Source: Clostridiaceae bacterium AM27-36LB
GTDB lineage: Bacteria > Bacillota > Clostridia > Lachnospirales > Lachnospiraceae
Length of the DNA: 64,000 bases
Direction of reading: 5' to 3'
NCBI GenBank assembly: GCA_003480725.1
Contig: QUJQ01000006.1
Coordinates: 1 to 64,000, forward strand
Under the pieces are notes generated by a model, which made no database searches, was not told the DNA's origin, and worked only from the letters and a program-made list of their open reading frames with translations. Of the stretch, positions 1 to 8,129 are shown in pieces. Positions within the stretch are counted from its first letter, which is position 1; every line of letters starts with the position of its first letter. The translations under genes and the position numbers were made by a program.

Positions 1-55
1 TTTGTTGTCAGTAGCCCCCGTTTCGTGGTCTGCGTGTAGTTCCTTGTAAACTGAC

Positions 56-1513
56 CTAAGTACCTATATCAAAATAAAAAGAATTACCTCTACTGTCCAC
101 ATCCTCAATGATATAACTCATATCATTCTCCAAGCCATCAATATCATTGTTTTTATATTCTTCAACAGTTAAAATTAATTGTTGATCTACTATATTAAAC
201 GCAGAGTAAACAACTCTTCCTACTCGCTCCTTTTCATTTTTCATGGACTCATCTAATCCATCTTGCCACTTTCCGAATAATTCTTCAAATAATTCATCTT
301 GCTTTTGTAATGCACTTTTACTGTTTATATTATTTCTAAATTGTACGATTAGTTTTTCATTATCATTATCTAACCTTCTACTGCTATAATTACCTCTTCC
401 ACTTTCTATAAATTTAACTATGCCATCAATAATAAAACCCCTTTTTTGATTGCTAATTCTTCTGTCAACGGATAATGGCATAATTCTATTAACTACAAAC
501 AGTTCATCTTTTTCATTATATATACATTCAACCGCAATTTTCTTTCCAGAAAAAATATAAACATCAGTATTGTGATTATAAAAGGCAGAACACTCCTTAA
601 ACTGACTCTTTAAAAATGATTTTGTAAAGATAGTCATATTCGTATTTGCTTCGATTAACGAAACATTCTTCAAATATCTCAGTTTATCAACATCTATACT
701 ACACAAATATGTATCTTTCTGTGAACTATTATCTCCAATAATTTCCTCAAAAGCATCAATAACCGTCCCAACCTCTTGAAATCTATTTTCCGGTTCTTCC
801 GCTACCATCTTAGCAATTAGTATCCCTAAATTTTCCGGAACTTCTAAATCCTGCAAAGTTCTACAGATCATTTCTGTACCGTTTGGTAACATACCAAACA
901 GAATATAGAAAATTACTGCACCTAAAGAATAAATATCACTAGCTTCCGTTGTACTATTACCTTTAACTACTTCCGGAGCCGAAAAATTAGGAGAATAAAA
1001 CGGCAGAGTTGTCTCTTGCTCTACTATAGATTTTATCTTACTCGTTCCAAAATCAATAATCTTCACTTCACCCGTTTCAATATTATACATAATATTGGAC
1101 GGCTTGATATCACGATGTAAAACGTTGTTATTATGTGCCTCTTCAATAGCCTTTAAAATTTTTAAGCAAAGTTCATACTTTTCTACCTGTGAAAAATTGC
1201 TTAAGTCCAATTCTTCAAGATTTGTTCCATCAACATAATCTAATAAAATTAAACCCCAGTCATTTTTACCTCTAAACTCTGCATTTAACATATAGTCTCT
1301 GATTTTTACAATATTATCACAAGAATTTAATGTTTTAAGGGCATCAACCTCCCTCTTAAATATTAATTTTTGAAATCTATTATTTAACGAACCGATTAAT
1401 TTCAATGCATAAACTTTATCGCATATTCTTTTGTTTTTTTCTTTAACTTTCAAAATAATCGTTTCACTAGTCCTGGACGCATGAATTACTTCTAATACTT
1501 CATAATTATCCAT
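56..1513 (-). CDS. Serine/threonine protein kinase with unassigned C-terminal half
   Basis: A 485-residue Hanks-type kinase. Visible motifs are the ATP-anchoring Lys in YALKL (about residue 38), the catalytic loop HRDIKPSN (about 133-140), DFG (154-156) and APE (179-181). No clear glycine-rich loop is seen. The kinase domain ends near residue 260, and the remaining 220 residues match nothing I recognise. There is no transmembrane segment or PASTA repeat, so it is probably cytoplasmic and not a PknB-type wall sensor. I chose the ATG at 1513, which has AAGGAG 12 nt upstream; a TTG at 1525 directly abuts that site. It stands alone next to prophage debris, so it may be accessory DNA. The substrate is unknown. 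Confidence 0.85.
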   Translation of the reverse strand: MDNYEVLEVIHASRTSETIILKVKEKNKRICDKVYALKLIGSLNNRFQKLIFKREVDALKTLNSCDNIVKIRDYMLNAEFRGKNDWGLILLDYVDGTNLEELDLSNFSQVEKYELCLKILKAIEEAHNNNVLHRDIKPSNIMYNIETGEVKIIDFGTSKIKSIVEQETTLPFYSPNFSAPEVVKGNSTTEASDIYSLGAVIFYILFGMLPNGTEMICRTLQDLEVPENLGILIAKMVAEEPENRFQEVGTVIDAFEEIIGDNSSQKDTYLCSIDVDKLRYLKNVSLIEANTNMTIFTKSFLKSQFKECSAFYNHNTDVYIFSGKKIAVECIYNEKDELFVVNRIMPLSVDRRISNQKRGFIIDGIVKFIESGRGNYSSRRLDNDNEKLIVQFRNNINSKSALQKQDELFEELFGKWQDGLDESMKNEKERVGRVVYSAFNIVDQQLILTVEEYKNNDIDGLENDMSYIIEDVDSRGNSFYFDIGT

Positions 1514-1592
1514 ATTATTTTGCAACTCCTTCTTTGAGTAATAATCTTATTTTACCATACCAGTTCAACTTTTACCATCTGCAAAAGAGCAA

Positions 1593-1629
1593 GAAAAAAA
1601 GCCGATCAGGAATCAAACTCCCAATCGGC
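1593..1629 (-). terminator. Rho-independent terminator
   Basis: GCCGAT (1601-1606) pairs with ATCGGC (1624-1629). Read on the minus strand the hairpin is followed by an uninterrupted T run (complement of the A run ending at 1600). It lies just past the stop of the recombinase fragment. Confidence 0.7.
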
Positions 1630-1637
1630 ATCTTTTC

Positions 1638-2669
1638 TTACTCCTCTTCATTTTTACATTCAATCTCCGTTCCGTCCAGGAAGACCACCAACAATGTTCC
1701 ATCTTCAAAAACCTTGATGTGGTCCAGCGTTTTCAGCATGAAGTCCGTATCCATCTCCGTCAAAGGTTCTGCCCCATCGGTGTATTCTATGAACTTCTCT
1801 GCTCGATAACCTTCTAATAGGTTCTCGCTCTGCAGCTGTTCTGTCCACTGCTCCATGAAATCCTCTCGGTTTTCCACCAACACATTCCAAGCCATCAGAT
1901 ATGCCTTTATCAGCGTTTTTTCCTCTACGTGGCGGTTGGCGCATCCCATGACTCCTTTGACCTTGTAGCGTTCACTGCATTGCCATACCTTACGGTCAAC
2001 GCCCGTGCTGCTCCGCCAGCCTTTCCGTGCAAACACCTTATTACAGTCTCCGCAAATTATCTTGGATGCAAATGGATTGCTTTCCGACCGGTGGGAATAG
2101 GAGTTTGTCCCATGCTCCTCCAGATACTTTTTCCTGCGTTTTATTTCAAGCTGTACACATTCCCATATCCGCTTTGAAATGATGGCATCATGGTCATCCT
2201 CCGCATAAAACATCTGGATTTCCCCTTTGTTCTGTGTACGTTTCTTGGTGAGGAAATCCACCGTATAACTTTTCTGCAACAAGGCATCACCCTTGTATTT
2301 TTCATTTTCCAACATACTCATTAAGGTTGTGGACTGCCACTTCGTACCGCCATCCCAGTTTTTCACACCTTCCCGTTCAAAAATCCTCTTGATGTAATCG
2401 GTTGTTTTTCCGTCCAGGAATTCCTGATACAACCGAATTACAATCGGCTCCTGTGTCCTGTTGATTACCAGCTTCCCCGTTTCATCCGTATCGTAGCCAA
2501 GAAAACGCTTTGTACTCATTTTGTGTTTTCCTGTCTCAAACCTTCTGCGGATTCCCCATGTGCAGTTCTCTGAAATGGATCGGCTCTCGTCCTGTGCCAG
2601 TGAGGAAAGAATGGTAAGCAGCACTTCTCCCTTTGCATCGAGGGTATTGATAGGTTCTTTCCTCCTCAT
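1638..2669 (-). pseudogene. Large serine recombinase, N-terminally truncated
   Basis: 343 codons covering the end of a resolvase catalytic domain (NTLDAKGEVLLTILSSLAQD), the Recombinase domain (roughly residues 45-160) and a zinc beta-ribbon with CGDC and later Cys residues (about 205-250). Large serine recombinases are usually about 500-550 residues and carry the catalytic Ser near residue 10. Here that Ser and about 150 residues are missing. The homology begins at NTLDAKG, only a few codons after the ATG, and the preceding DNA is the 3' end of the portal pseudogene. A deletion therefore appears to have fused recombinase and portal regions. Such enzymes integrate phages and mobilisable elements; this copy should be catalytically dead. 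Confidence 0.85.
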
Positions 2670-2696
2670 TTCTGACCCAGTTCCAAAACTTTCGTT

Positions 2697-4005
2697 TCAT
2701 CGTAGACCTCCTCTGTTTCTATTGTCTGGTGGTTGCTGTGGTTCGGTTTCCTCTACCGTGCTTTCTGTTCCATCTTTGGCAAATGCTCCAGCATCTTTCA
2801 GCTTCGTCATTGCACCATTCACAAGGTACAGATTGCCGCCTTCCTCTTCCGGCAATGGATTCATATCTTCCATTTCACGGATATCGTTGGTGGACAGCCA
2901 ACCGTTCTGTCTGCCGTCGGCATAACCGTTCATTCGGCTCTGATAGTCCCCACGGAGCAGACCATCCACATTCAGCTTTATAAAAAACTCTTTCTTCTCC
3001 TCCGGCAGAAAGAGGGATTTCTTAAGTGCCTGTTCCCATCGGATCACCCACGGGTCAAGTGTGTATTTCACAAACTCCAAAGACTGCTGCTCAATATTCG
3101 AAAAACTGCTCTTTTCCAAATCCCCCACCATGTGTAGCGGTATCCGAAACAGCCTTGCGATTTCGTTAATCTGAAATTTTCTTGTTTCCAGGAACTGTGC
3201 TTCTTCCGGTGGAATTCCTATCTGCTGATACTTCATCCCTTCCTAGTACCGCAATCTTATGGGCATTGGTCGTTCCACGGTACACTGCATTCCATGAATC
3301 CCTTACCTTTGCCAGGTCTTTCAACACACCCGGATGCTCCAATACACCACCGGGATTTACGCCATTAGCAAAAAAACTGGCATCGTATTCTTCACAGGCC
3401 ATTGTCATACTGACAGCATTTCTTGCCATCGCAATAGGTGAGTAACCGATAAGACCATCAAATCCAAGTCCGGGAATATGAAGCACATCCTCCTGCCTTA
3501 AGGTAATATCTCCCATCTTTTTCATATTGGGGTTTTCATCCGAATAGCATGAATACACATAATACAGAACACCATTGCTATCTCTCTCCACACTCATTTT
3601 GTTAGGCAGAAGCGGATACAGCGAAATCACCTCTCCTTTCCCGTTTCGTACGATCTGTGCATACGCATTTTCCCAAATTAAAAGATGACTCATCAGTGTT
3701 TCTCTGAACACAAATGAAGGCATCTCCGGGTTTGGCTCATCATGGAGCAGCGTATAAAGCGGGTGGTCACAGACCATTTCCTTCCCACCATCTTTGTATC
3801 GATATACATGAATCGGAAGTGATGCAATTGCTTCTGACAAAATCCTCACACATGCATAAACTGCAGTAGTCTACATGGCTGTCATTTCATTGACGCTCTT
3901 CCCGCTGGTGCTTCGTTCGAAATTGAACGAATACTCACCATTACTGTAATTCCGTACAGGCTTATCCCTCGCCTGACCGAAACCAAGCAAACTTTTTATA
4001 CCCAT
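2697..4005 (-). pseudogene. HK97-type phage portal protein, broken twice
   Basis: Reading from ATG 4005 (MGIKSLLGFGQ) gives a portal N-terminus. It is interrupted by TAG at 3873-3871, where the surrounding reading (TAM-stop-TTAVYACVRIL) suggests an original CAG. The frame then resumes with RILSEAIASLPIHVYR to about 3245, where a roughly 2-nt deletion shifts it. The rest continues from MKYQQIGIPPEEAQFLETRK to the stop at 2697. Together the pieces span about 430 codons, close to a full portal protein, which forms the dodecameric DNA entry channel of the capsid. It lies between the terminase and recombinase remnants on the same strand, as expected for a decaying prophage. Confidence 0.88.
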
Positions 4006-4099
4006 CTGCTATCCCTCTCTTTCTTTTTGTTCCTGTCTGTGATAAAATCGATTCCATAGATATCGAAAAAAGTTCATAAAATTTTAGCAATTAAAGGCA

Positions 4100-4128
4100 T
4101 TGATTTTTTGCTGTAAATTGCATATAAT
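4100..4128 (+). promoter_or_regulatory. Sigma-A type promoter for ToxI-like RNA
   Basis: TTGATT (4100-4105), a 17-nt spacer and TATAAT (4123-4128). It would start a transcript near 4135, just ahead of the 36-nt repeats. Confidence 0.7.
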
Positions 4129-4154
4129 AAAAACACAGATAGAAATATCTGTGC

Positions 4155-4226
4155 AGCGGTTAGAGCGTCCAGTTAAAATGCTCGTTTAAAAGCGGTTAGA
4201 TTGTCCAATTAAAACAATCGGTTAAC
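4155..4226 (+). ncRNA. ToxI-like antitoxin RNA: two tandem 36-nt repeats
   Basis: Repeat 1 (4155-4190) and repeat 2 (4191-4226) match at 28 of 36 positions and begin AGCGGTTAGA. Each can form a 6-bp stem: GAGCGT/ATGCTC (4163-4168 with 4178-4183, one G-U pair) and GATTGT/ACAATC (4199-4204 with 4214-4219). Six of the eight differences fall at paired or adjacent stem positions and preserve pairing, so the RNA fold has been under selection. Promoter, tandem repeats of about 36 nt, terminator and toxin gene is the standard order of type III toxin-antitoxin loci, where the toxin cuts the repeat RNA and is held by it. Real loci often have 2-6 repeats. Confidence 0.72.
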
Positions 4227-4230
4227 AGCA

Positions 4231-4257
4231 GTGGGTGGAGTAATCTACCCACTTTTT
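4231..4257 (+). terminator. Leaky terminator between ToxI-like RNA and toxin
   Basis: GTGGGT (4231-4236) pairs with ACCCAC (4247-4252), followed by TTTTTT. In type III systems this terminator sets the RNA-to-toxin ratio by partial read-through. Confidence 0.75.
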
Positions 4258-4275
4258 TACTTTTCAGGAGGCTCT

Positions 4276-4616
4276 ATGGATTGGTTCGTTGTCGATAAAA
4301 AATACATAAATTACCTGACACAGTTTGATTCCCGTGTCGGATATGTGGAGTATGGGGAACGTTTGAAACTCCATGTGGGAATTCTTCTTACTATCGGAGA
4401 TTTCCACTACTATGTCCCTATTTTCTCTGCAAAACCGACTATGTTTACCTTCTCCAGAAAGAAAAAGCCCTGATTGACAATGTTCAGAACACTCTGCAAA
4501 ACAAAGCCCTGAAATTATACCAGAAGTGCATTGCCAAGCCGGATTCTTCCCTTGCTGCAAGATGCTGTGATTTCAAAATGCTGGAAGAAAAATGCATTTC
4601 TTATTCCGATACATAA
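4276..4616 (+). pseudogene. ToxN/AbiQ-family type III toxin, internally deleted
   Basis: ATG 4276 follows AGGAGG (4266-4271). The first 55 codons (MDWFVVDKKYINYLTQFD ... HVGILLTIGDFHYYVPI) match the N-terminus of ToxN/AbiQ endoribonucleases. The usual SSPK stretch reads FSAKP, after which the frame shifts. In another frame the sequence continues YVYLLQKEKALIDNVQ ... KPDSSLAARCCDFKMLEEKC to TAA 4614-4616, a typical AbiQ C-terminus. About 70-80 central residues are absent compared with the usual length of about 170. The enzyme should be inactive. The original function would have been phage abortive infection or plasmid or prophage maintenance. Confidence 0.78.
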
Positions 4617-4635
4617 ACAAAACCATGATCATTCA

Positions 4636-4666
4636 AACCTCTCCATCTGCCGGAGAGGTTTTCTTT
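4636..4666 (+). terminator. Terminator after toxin remnant
   Basis: AACCTCTCC (4636-4644) pairs perfectly with GGAGAGGTT (4652-4660), followed by TTCTTTCTT. Confidence 0.75.
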
Positions 4667-4667
4667 C

Positions 4668-5505
4668 TTAAAAAACAAGAATTCCCCTGCCATCATATAC
4701 ACTTCCCTCGCTGCCCTGATTACGAATTACACGGTCAAGTGCCATAACGGTTGCTACTGCTGCATCGATTTTCTCCGTAGATTTTTCCTTATCCATTTTG
4801 ATATTTCCGGCAGGGTCTTGTCTGACATACACATTATCCATCATCCACCGGAGAACCTTATGTCCACCGTGGGCAATTCGCTCCCCAAGTGTCAGCTTCA
4901 TAAGTTTCTTCGTTGGCGGACTCATATCCTTATCCCCCCTGCCCGAAAGGAACAACGGTAAATCCCATACCTTCCAAATCCTGTACCATCTGCGTTGCTC
5001 CCCAACGGTCAAACGCAATTTCTTTTATATGGTACTTCGTTCCAAGTTCCTCAATGAATTTCTCTATAAAACCGTAATGAATCACATTTCCTTCTGTGGT
5101 TTCCAGACACCCTTCTGCTGCCCACACATCATAAGGAACATGGTCCCTTCTGACACGGAGTCTCATGTTATCTTCCGGTATCCAGCAGTATGGTAAAATG
5201 ATGTATTTCTCTTCATCATTTCTCGGTGGAAACACAAGTACAAATGCCGTGATATCCGATGTATTTGAAAGGTCTAAACCGCCATAGCAAGTTTTTCCAA
5301 TAAGTTCCTTCTCATTTACGGGAAACGCACAGGCATCCCATTTGTCCATCTGCATCCAACGGGTAGACTGTTTTACCCACTGATTCAGACGAAGCTGTCG
5401 GAAGATATTTTCTTCTGCAGCATTTTTCCTTGCACTGATATAGGCATTTCGAACTTTTTCAATATCGATGGTTTCTCCAAGGGAAGGGTTCTTCCCTTCT
5501 ACCAC
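4668..5505 (-). pseudogene. Phage terminase large subunit, nuclease-domain remnant
   Basis: The minus strand reads NPSLGETIDIEKVRNAYISA ... CYGGLDLSNTSDITAFVLVF ... IKEIAFDRWGATQMVQDLEG and, after a frameshift near 4930-4945, DMSPPTKKLMKLTLGERIAHGGH to the stop at 4668. GLDLS and AFDRWGA carry the metal-binding Asp residues of the RNase H-like nuclease of HK97-type terminases. The N-terminal ATPase (about 250 residues) is missing: homology stops near 5500 and gives way to unrelated sequence. Large terminases cut and pump phage DNA through the portal. This one cannot work. Order and strand agree with the portal remnant; the ToxIN-like locus sits between them. Confidence 0.85.
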
Positions 5506-5697
5506 CTTAAGACCGCCTAAGCGGTCGGTGGGCCTCAAAGCTGAACCCTTCAAGCTGACACTGCCACGGACGGGTTAAAAAAACAAAAACTGTTATTGAT
5601 ACTACAGGAATGTGATGAGCAAGAGGCAGCCGAGATTCTTCCAGCAATTGAATACCTCTTAGCACTCATACATAAAAGAGGTAATTCAAACGAGTAA
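5506..5697. other. Unassigned sequence at prophage/chromosome junction
   Basis: No intact gene. It contains a short inverted repeat (GACCGCCTAAGCGGTC, 5511-5526). On the plus strand there is an open tail of about 39 codons from about 5578 to TAA 5695-5697 (ending LPAIEYLLALIHKRGNSNE) without a start codon. The tail looks like the 3' end of a gene cut off by the prophage-side rearrangement. I cannot name it. Confidence 0.4.
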
Positions 5698-5699
5698 AG

Positions 5700-5745
5700 G
5701 AACCAGCTAATCCGTTGTGATTGTGATTCTGGTTCTTTTCTTTTT
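5700..5745 (+). terminator. Terminator after the gene tail
   Basis: GAACCAG (5700-5706) pairs with CTGGTTC (5729-5735), followed by TTTTCTTTTT. The loop is long (22 nt). Confidence 0.55.
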
Positions 5746-5762
5746 GTTGCCTTTTCTAAATC

Positions 5763-5774
5763 TTACTCTTGTAA
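5763..5774 (+). promoter_or_regulatory. BlaI-type operator, distal copy
   Basis: The dyad TTAC-TCTT-GTAA. It matches the other dyads in this region and sits 52 nt upstream of the blaI -35 box. Confidence 0.5.
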
Positions 5775-5826
5775 TATTTCAATTATTACACAGATAAGAG
5801 TTCAAGTCAATATCTTTTTTCTGAAA

Positions 5827-5855
5827 TTGACAACCACACAAATAACGTCTATAAT
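5827..5855 (+). promoter_or_regulatory. blaI-blaR1 promoter
   Basis: TTGACA (5827-5832), exactly 17 nt, TATAAT (5850-5855): a consensus sigma-A promoter. Its start region is covered by the operator at 5863-5874, so strong basal activity would be blocked by repressor. Confidence 0.85.
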
Positions 5856-5862
5856 ATATTTA

Positions 5863-5874
5863 TTACAGTCGTAA
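5863..5874 (+). promoter_or_regulatory. BlaI operator over the blaI start site
   Basis: The dyad TTAC-AGTC-GTAA followed by GAT, placed 7 nt after the -10 box. The known BlaI/MecI core is TACA-N2-TGTA; this copy keeps TTACA and GTAA. Confidence 0.72.
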
Positions 5875-5894
5875 GATTTAAGGAGGGATTTGAA

Positions 5895-6281
5895 ATGAGT
5901 GATTTACCACAGATTTCTGAAGCTGAATTTGAAGTTATGAAAATCGTATGGAAACATGCGCCGATCAGTACAAATGAAATAACAGATAAATTATTACAGA
6001 CCACAAGCTGGAGTCCGAAAACGATACAGACTTTAATCAAACGCCTTGTGACCAAAGGCGCTCTGACTTATGAAAAACAGAGCCGAGTGTTTGTTTATAC
6101 CCCAGTCGTGAAAGAAAGCGAATACATCGGCCAGGAAAGCAACTCTTTTCTGGAACGATACTATGACGGGGATATCACTGCCATGCTGTCTGCCTATATA
6201 GAAAATGACAGACTGTCTGAAACAGAAATAGACACTCTCCGCTCCCTTCTTTCAAAGAGGTCAAAAAAAGGAGGCAATTAA
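5895..6281 (+). CDS. blaI: BlaI/MecI-family transcriptional repressor
   Basis: A 128-residue protein of normal family length. The winged-helix N-terminus (ISEAEFEVMKIVWKHAPIST, then SWSPKTIQTLIKRLVTKGAL as recognition helix and wing) is followed by a dimerisation tail (LSETEIDTLRSLLSKR). BlaI dimers bind TTAC/GTAA dyads and are cleaved when BlaR1 senses a beta-lactam. ATG 5895 follows AGGAGG (5881-5886). The stop is one base before the blaR1 start, so the pair is translationally linked. An operator over its own promoter indicates autorepression. Similar dyads at the two opposing operons (9853 and 13739/13803) suggest it also governs them. Confidence 0.93.
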   Translation: MSDLPQISEAEFEVMKIVWKHAPISTNEITDKLLQTTSWSPKTIQTLIKRLVTKGALTYEKQSRVFVYTPVVKESEYIGQESNSFLERYYDGDITAMLSAYIENDRLSETEIDTLRSLLSKRSKKGGN

Positions 6282-6282
6282 C

Positions 6283-8079
6283 GTGGCTGATTTTATGATA
6301 CGCTTTTTAATATGCAATGTATTTATCAGCGGTATCATCGGAATTCTTTTGATAGCCAAGCGGATATTCAAAAACAACCTTTCCAGCCGGATGCAGTATA
6401 ATCTATGGTTCCTGCTGCTTGGGTTGTTGGTAGTTCCCTTTATACCGTTCCGTTTAATCGGATTTCCTCAAATCTTCTCGTGGCTCGGCAGCCTGAGAAG
6501 TTCTCCATCTTCCAATACTGGAACTGCTATGGGAGAAACCATTGGGGCCGATCCAACCGGAAATATAAATTGGATGAATAACTTTACCCTTTCTGTAAAT
6601 AGCGAAGCTCCATCCATTGCCGGATACATATTATTAGGGATATGGATTGTAGGTATTCTTGCAATGATTATTTTAGTAATCAAATCCTCTCTCCGTTTAC
6701 GCAACTTGGAAAAATCTGCACTTCCCCTTCAGAACAAGGAAATCCGCAAACTATATCATCACTGCTTAGAAGAGATGGGGATTCACAGAGATATTCCTGT
6801 CTACAGTACCGCATTTTTGAAATCCCCGATTATTGTTGGACTTTTGAAACCATGTATTTATCTGCCGATTCATCTGATCTCTGATTACAACGAATCCGAT
6901 ATGCGATATATGCTGTTGCACGAACTGCAGCACTATAAGCACAAAGATGCTGTTGCCAGTTATCTGATGAATCTTGCTGGGGTAGTATATTGGTTCAATC
7001 CTCTTCTCTGGTACGCTCTGAAAGAAATGCGTAATGACAGAGAGGTTGCCTGTGACACTTCCGTTTTGAAAATGCTTGAAGAGGATGCTTACGAAGATTA
7101 TGGCAATACACTGATTAACTTTGCAGAGAAAGTTTCACTTACTCCTTTTCCGTTTGCTGCCGGTCTTGGTGGAAACATGGATCAGATGAAACGGAGAATT
7201 ATCAACATTGCCTCTTATGAGAAGCCAACATTTATGAAAAGAATAAAAGGTATGACGGCATTTGTACTGACTGCTGTTCTCCTGTTAGGTTTTGCTCCTT
7301 TTATTTCTACATACGCAGCAGACGAAAACTACTACCAATTGGACTCCTCTTCTGAGAATGTTTCCTATGTAGACCGCTCCACATACTTCGGAGAATACGA
7401 AGGCAGCTTTGTTTTATACGATTTAGGAAATGATGCATGGAGCATACATGACAAGGAGCATGCTACCCTGCGAGTAGCGCCAAACTCCGCCTACAAAATA
7501 TATGATGCCTTGTTCGGCTTGGAAGAAGGTGTCATTACACCAGAAAACTCATTTATTGCATGGAATGGAGAAAGCTATCCATTTGAAGCATGGAATGCGG
7601 ATCAGACCTTACAGTCTGCGATGAACTCCTCCGTTAACTGGTACTTCCAGACAGTGGATGAACAGCTTGGGAGCTCTTCCGTCTATAACTATATTCAGGA
7701 AATTGGATATGGAAATGAAAACATGAATGGTGATTTCTCCACTTATTGGATGGAATCATCCTTAAAAATTTCTCCAATAGAGCAGGTCGAACTTTTAACG
7801 AAACTACATAACAACAGCTTTGAGTTCTCTCCTGAAAACATCAATGCTGTAAAAGATGCCATCCTCCTTTCCTCTTCTGATGCCGGAACACTCTATGGAA
7901 AGACAGGAACTGGCCGTGTGGATGGCCAGGATGTGAATGGATGGTTTATCGGTTATATCGAAACTGCAGATAATACATACTTTTTTGCTACCAACATTGG
8001 TGCAAACAGCGATGCTACCGGAGGCAAAGCAACTGAAATAACCATGTCTATCTTGTCAGACATGAATATCTGGAAATAA
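6283..8079 (+). CDS. blaR1: BlaR1-type beta-lactam sensor/signal transducer with M56 protease domain
   Basis: 598 residues, the full length for BlaR1 (about 585-600). It starts at GTG 6283, with AGGAGG upstream. N-terminal membrane segments flank an M56 metalloprotease with HELQH (residues 213-217) and a downstream REVACD that supplies further ligands. A last membrane segment lies near 325-345. The extracellular penicillin-binding domain carries all three motifs: SAYK (402-405, with the acylated Ser), SVN (450-452) and KTG (540-542). In the family, beta-lactam acylation outside triggers the cytoplasmic protease and release of BlaI. No beta-lactamase or PBP2a gene lies nearby. Targets here are more likely the opposing lipoprotein operons. 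Confidence 0.93.
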   Translation: MADFMIRFLICNVFISGIIGILLIAKRIFKNNLSSRMQYNLWFLLLGLLVVPFIPFRLIGFPQIFSWLGSLRSSPSSNTGTAMGETIGADPTGNINWMNNFTLSVNSEAPSIAGYILLGIWIVGILAMIILVIKSSLRLRNLEKSALPLQNKEIRKLYHHCLEEMGIHRDIPVYSTAFLKSPIIVGLLKPCIYLPIHLISDYNESDMRYMLLHELQHYKHKDAVASYLMNLAGVVYWFNPLLWYALKEMRNDREVACDTSVLKMLEEDAYEDYGNTLINFAEKVSLTPFPFAAGLGGNMDQMKRRIINIASYEKPTFMKRIKGMTAFVLTAVLLLGFAPFISTYAADENYYQLDSSSENVSYVDRSTYFGEYEGSFVLYDLGNDAWSIHDKEHATLRVAPNSAYKIYDALFGLEEGVITPENSFIAWNGESYPFEAWNADQTLQSAMNSSVNWYFQTVDEQLGSSSVYNYIQEIGYGNENMNGDFSTYWMESSLKISPIEQVELLTKLHNNSFEFSPENINAVKDAILLSSSDAGTLYGKTGTGRVDGQDVNGWFIGYIETADNTYFFATNIGANSDATGGKATEITMSILSDMNIWK

Positions 8080-8080
8080 A

Positions 8081-8127
8081 GAAATCGGGTAAGAGTCAAC
8101 TACACAAGCTGACTCTTACCCGATTTC
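8081..8127. terminator. Bidirectional terminator between blaR1 and the converging operon
   Basis: A perfect 18-bp stem: GAAATCGGGTAAGAGTCA (8081-8098) with its complement at 8110-8127, 11-nt loop. T-rich sequence follows on both strands. Confidence 0.9.
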
Positions 8128-8129
8128 AT

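Noticed and set aside
4155..4226. The tandem 36-nt repeats as a minimal CRISPR array
   Set aside because: The repeats touch with no spacer, differ in a way that keeps pairing, and are followed by a terminator and a ToxN-like gene. That is the type III toxin-antitoxin plan; no cas gene is present.
5895..8079. A beta-lactamase or methicillin-resistance locus
   Set aside because: Only the regulator and sensor are present. The penicillin-binding domain belongs to BlaR1, and neighbours are lipoproteins without serine-lactamase motifs.
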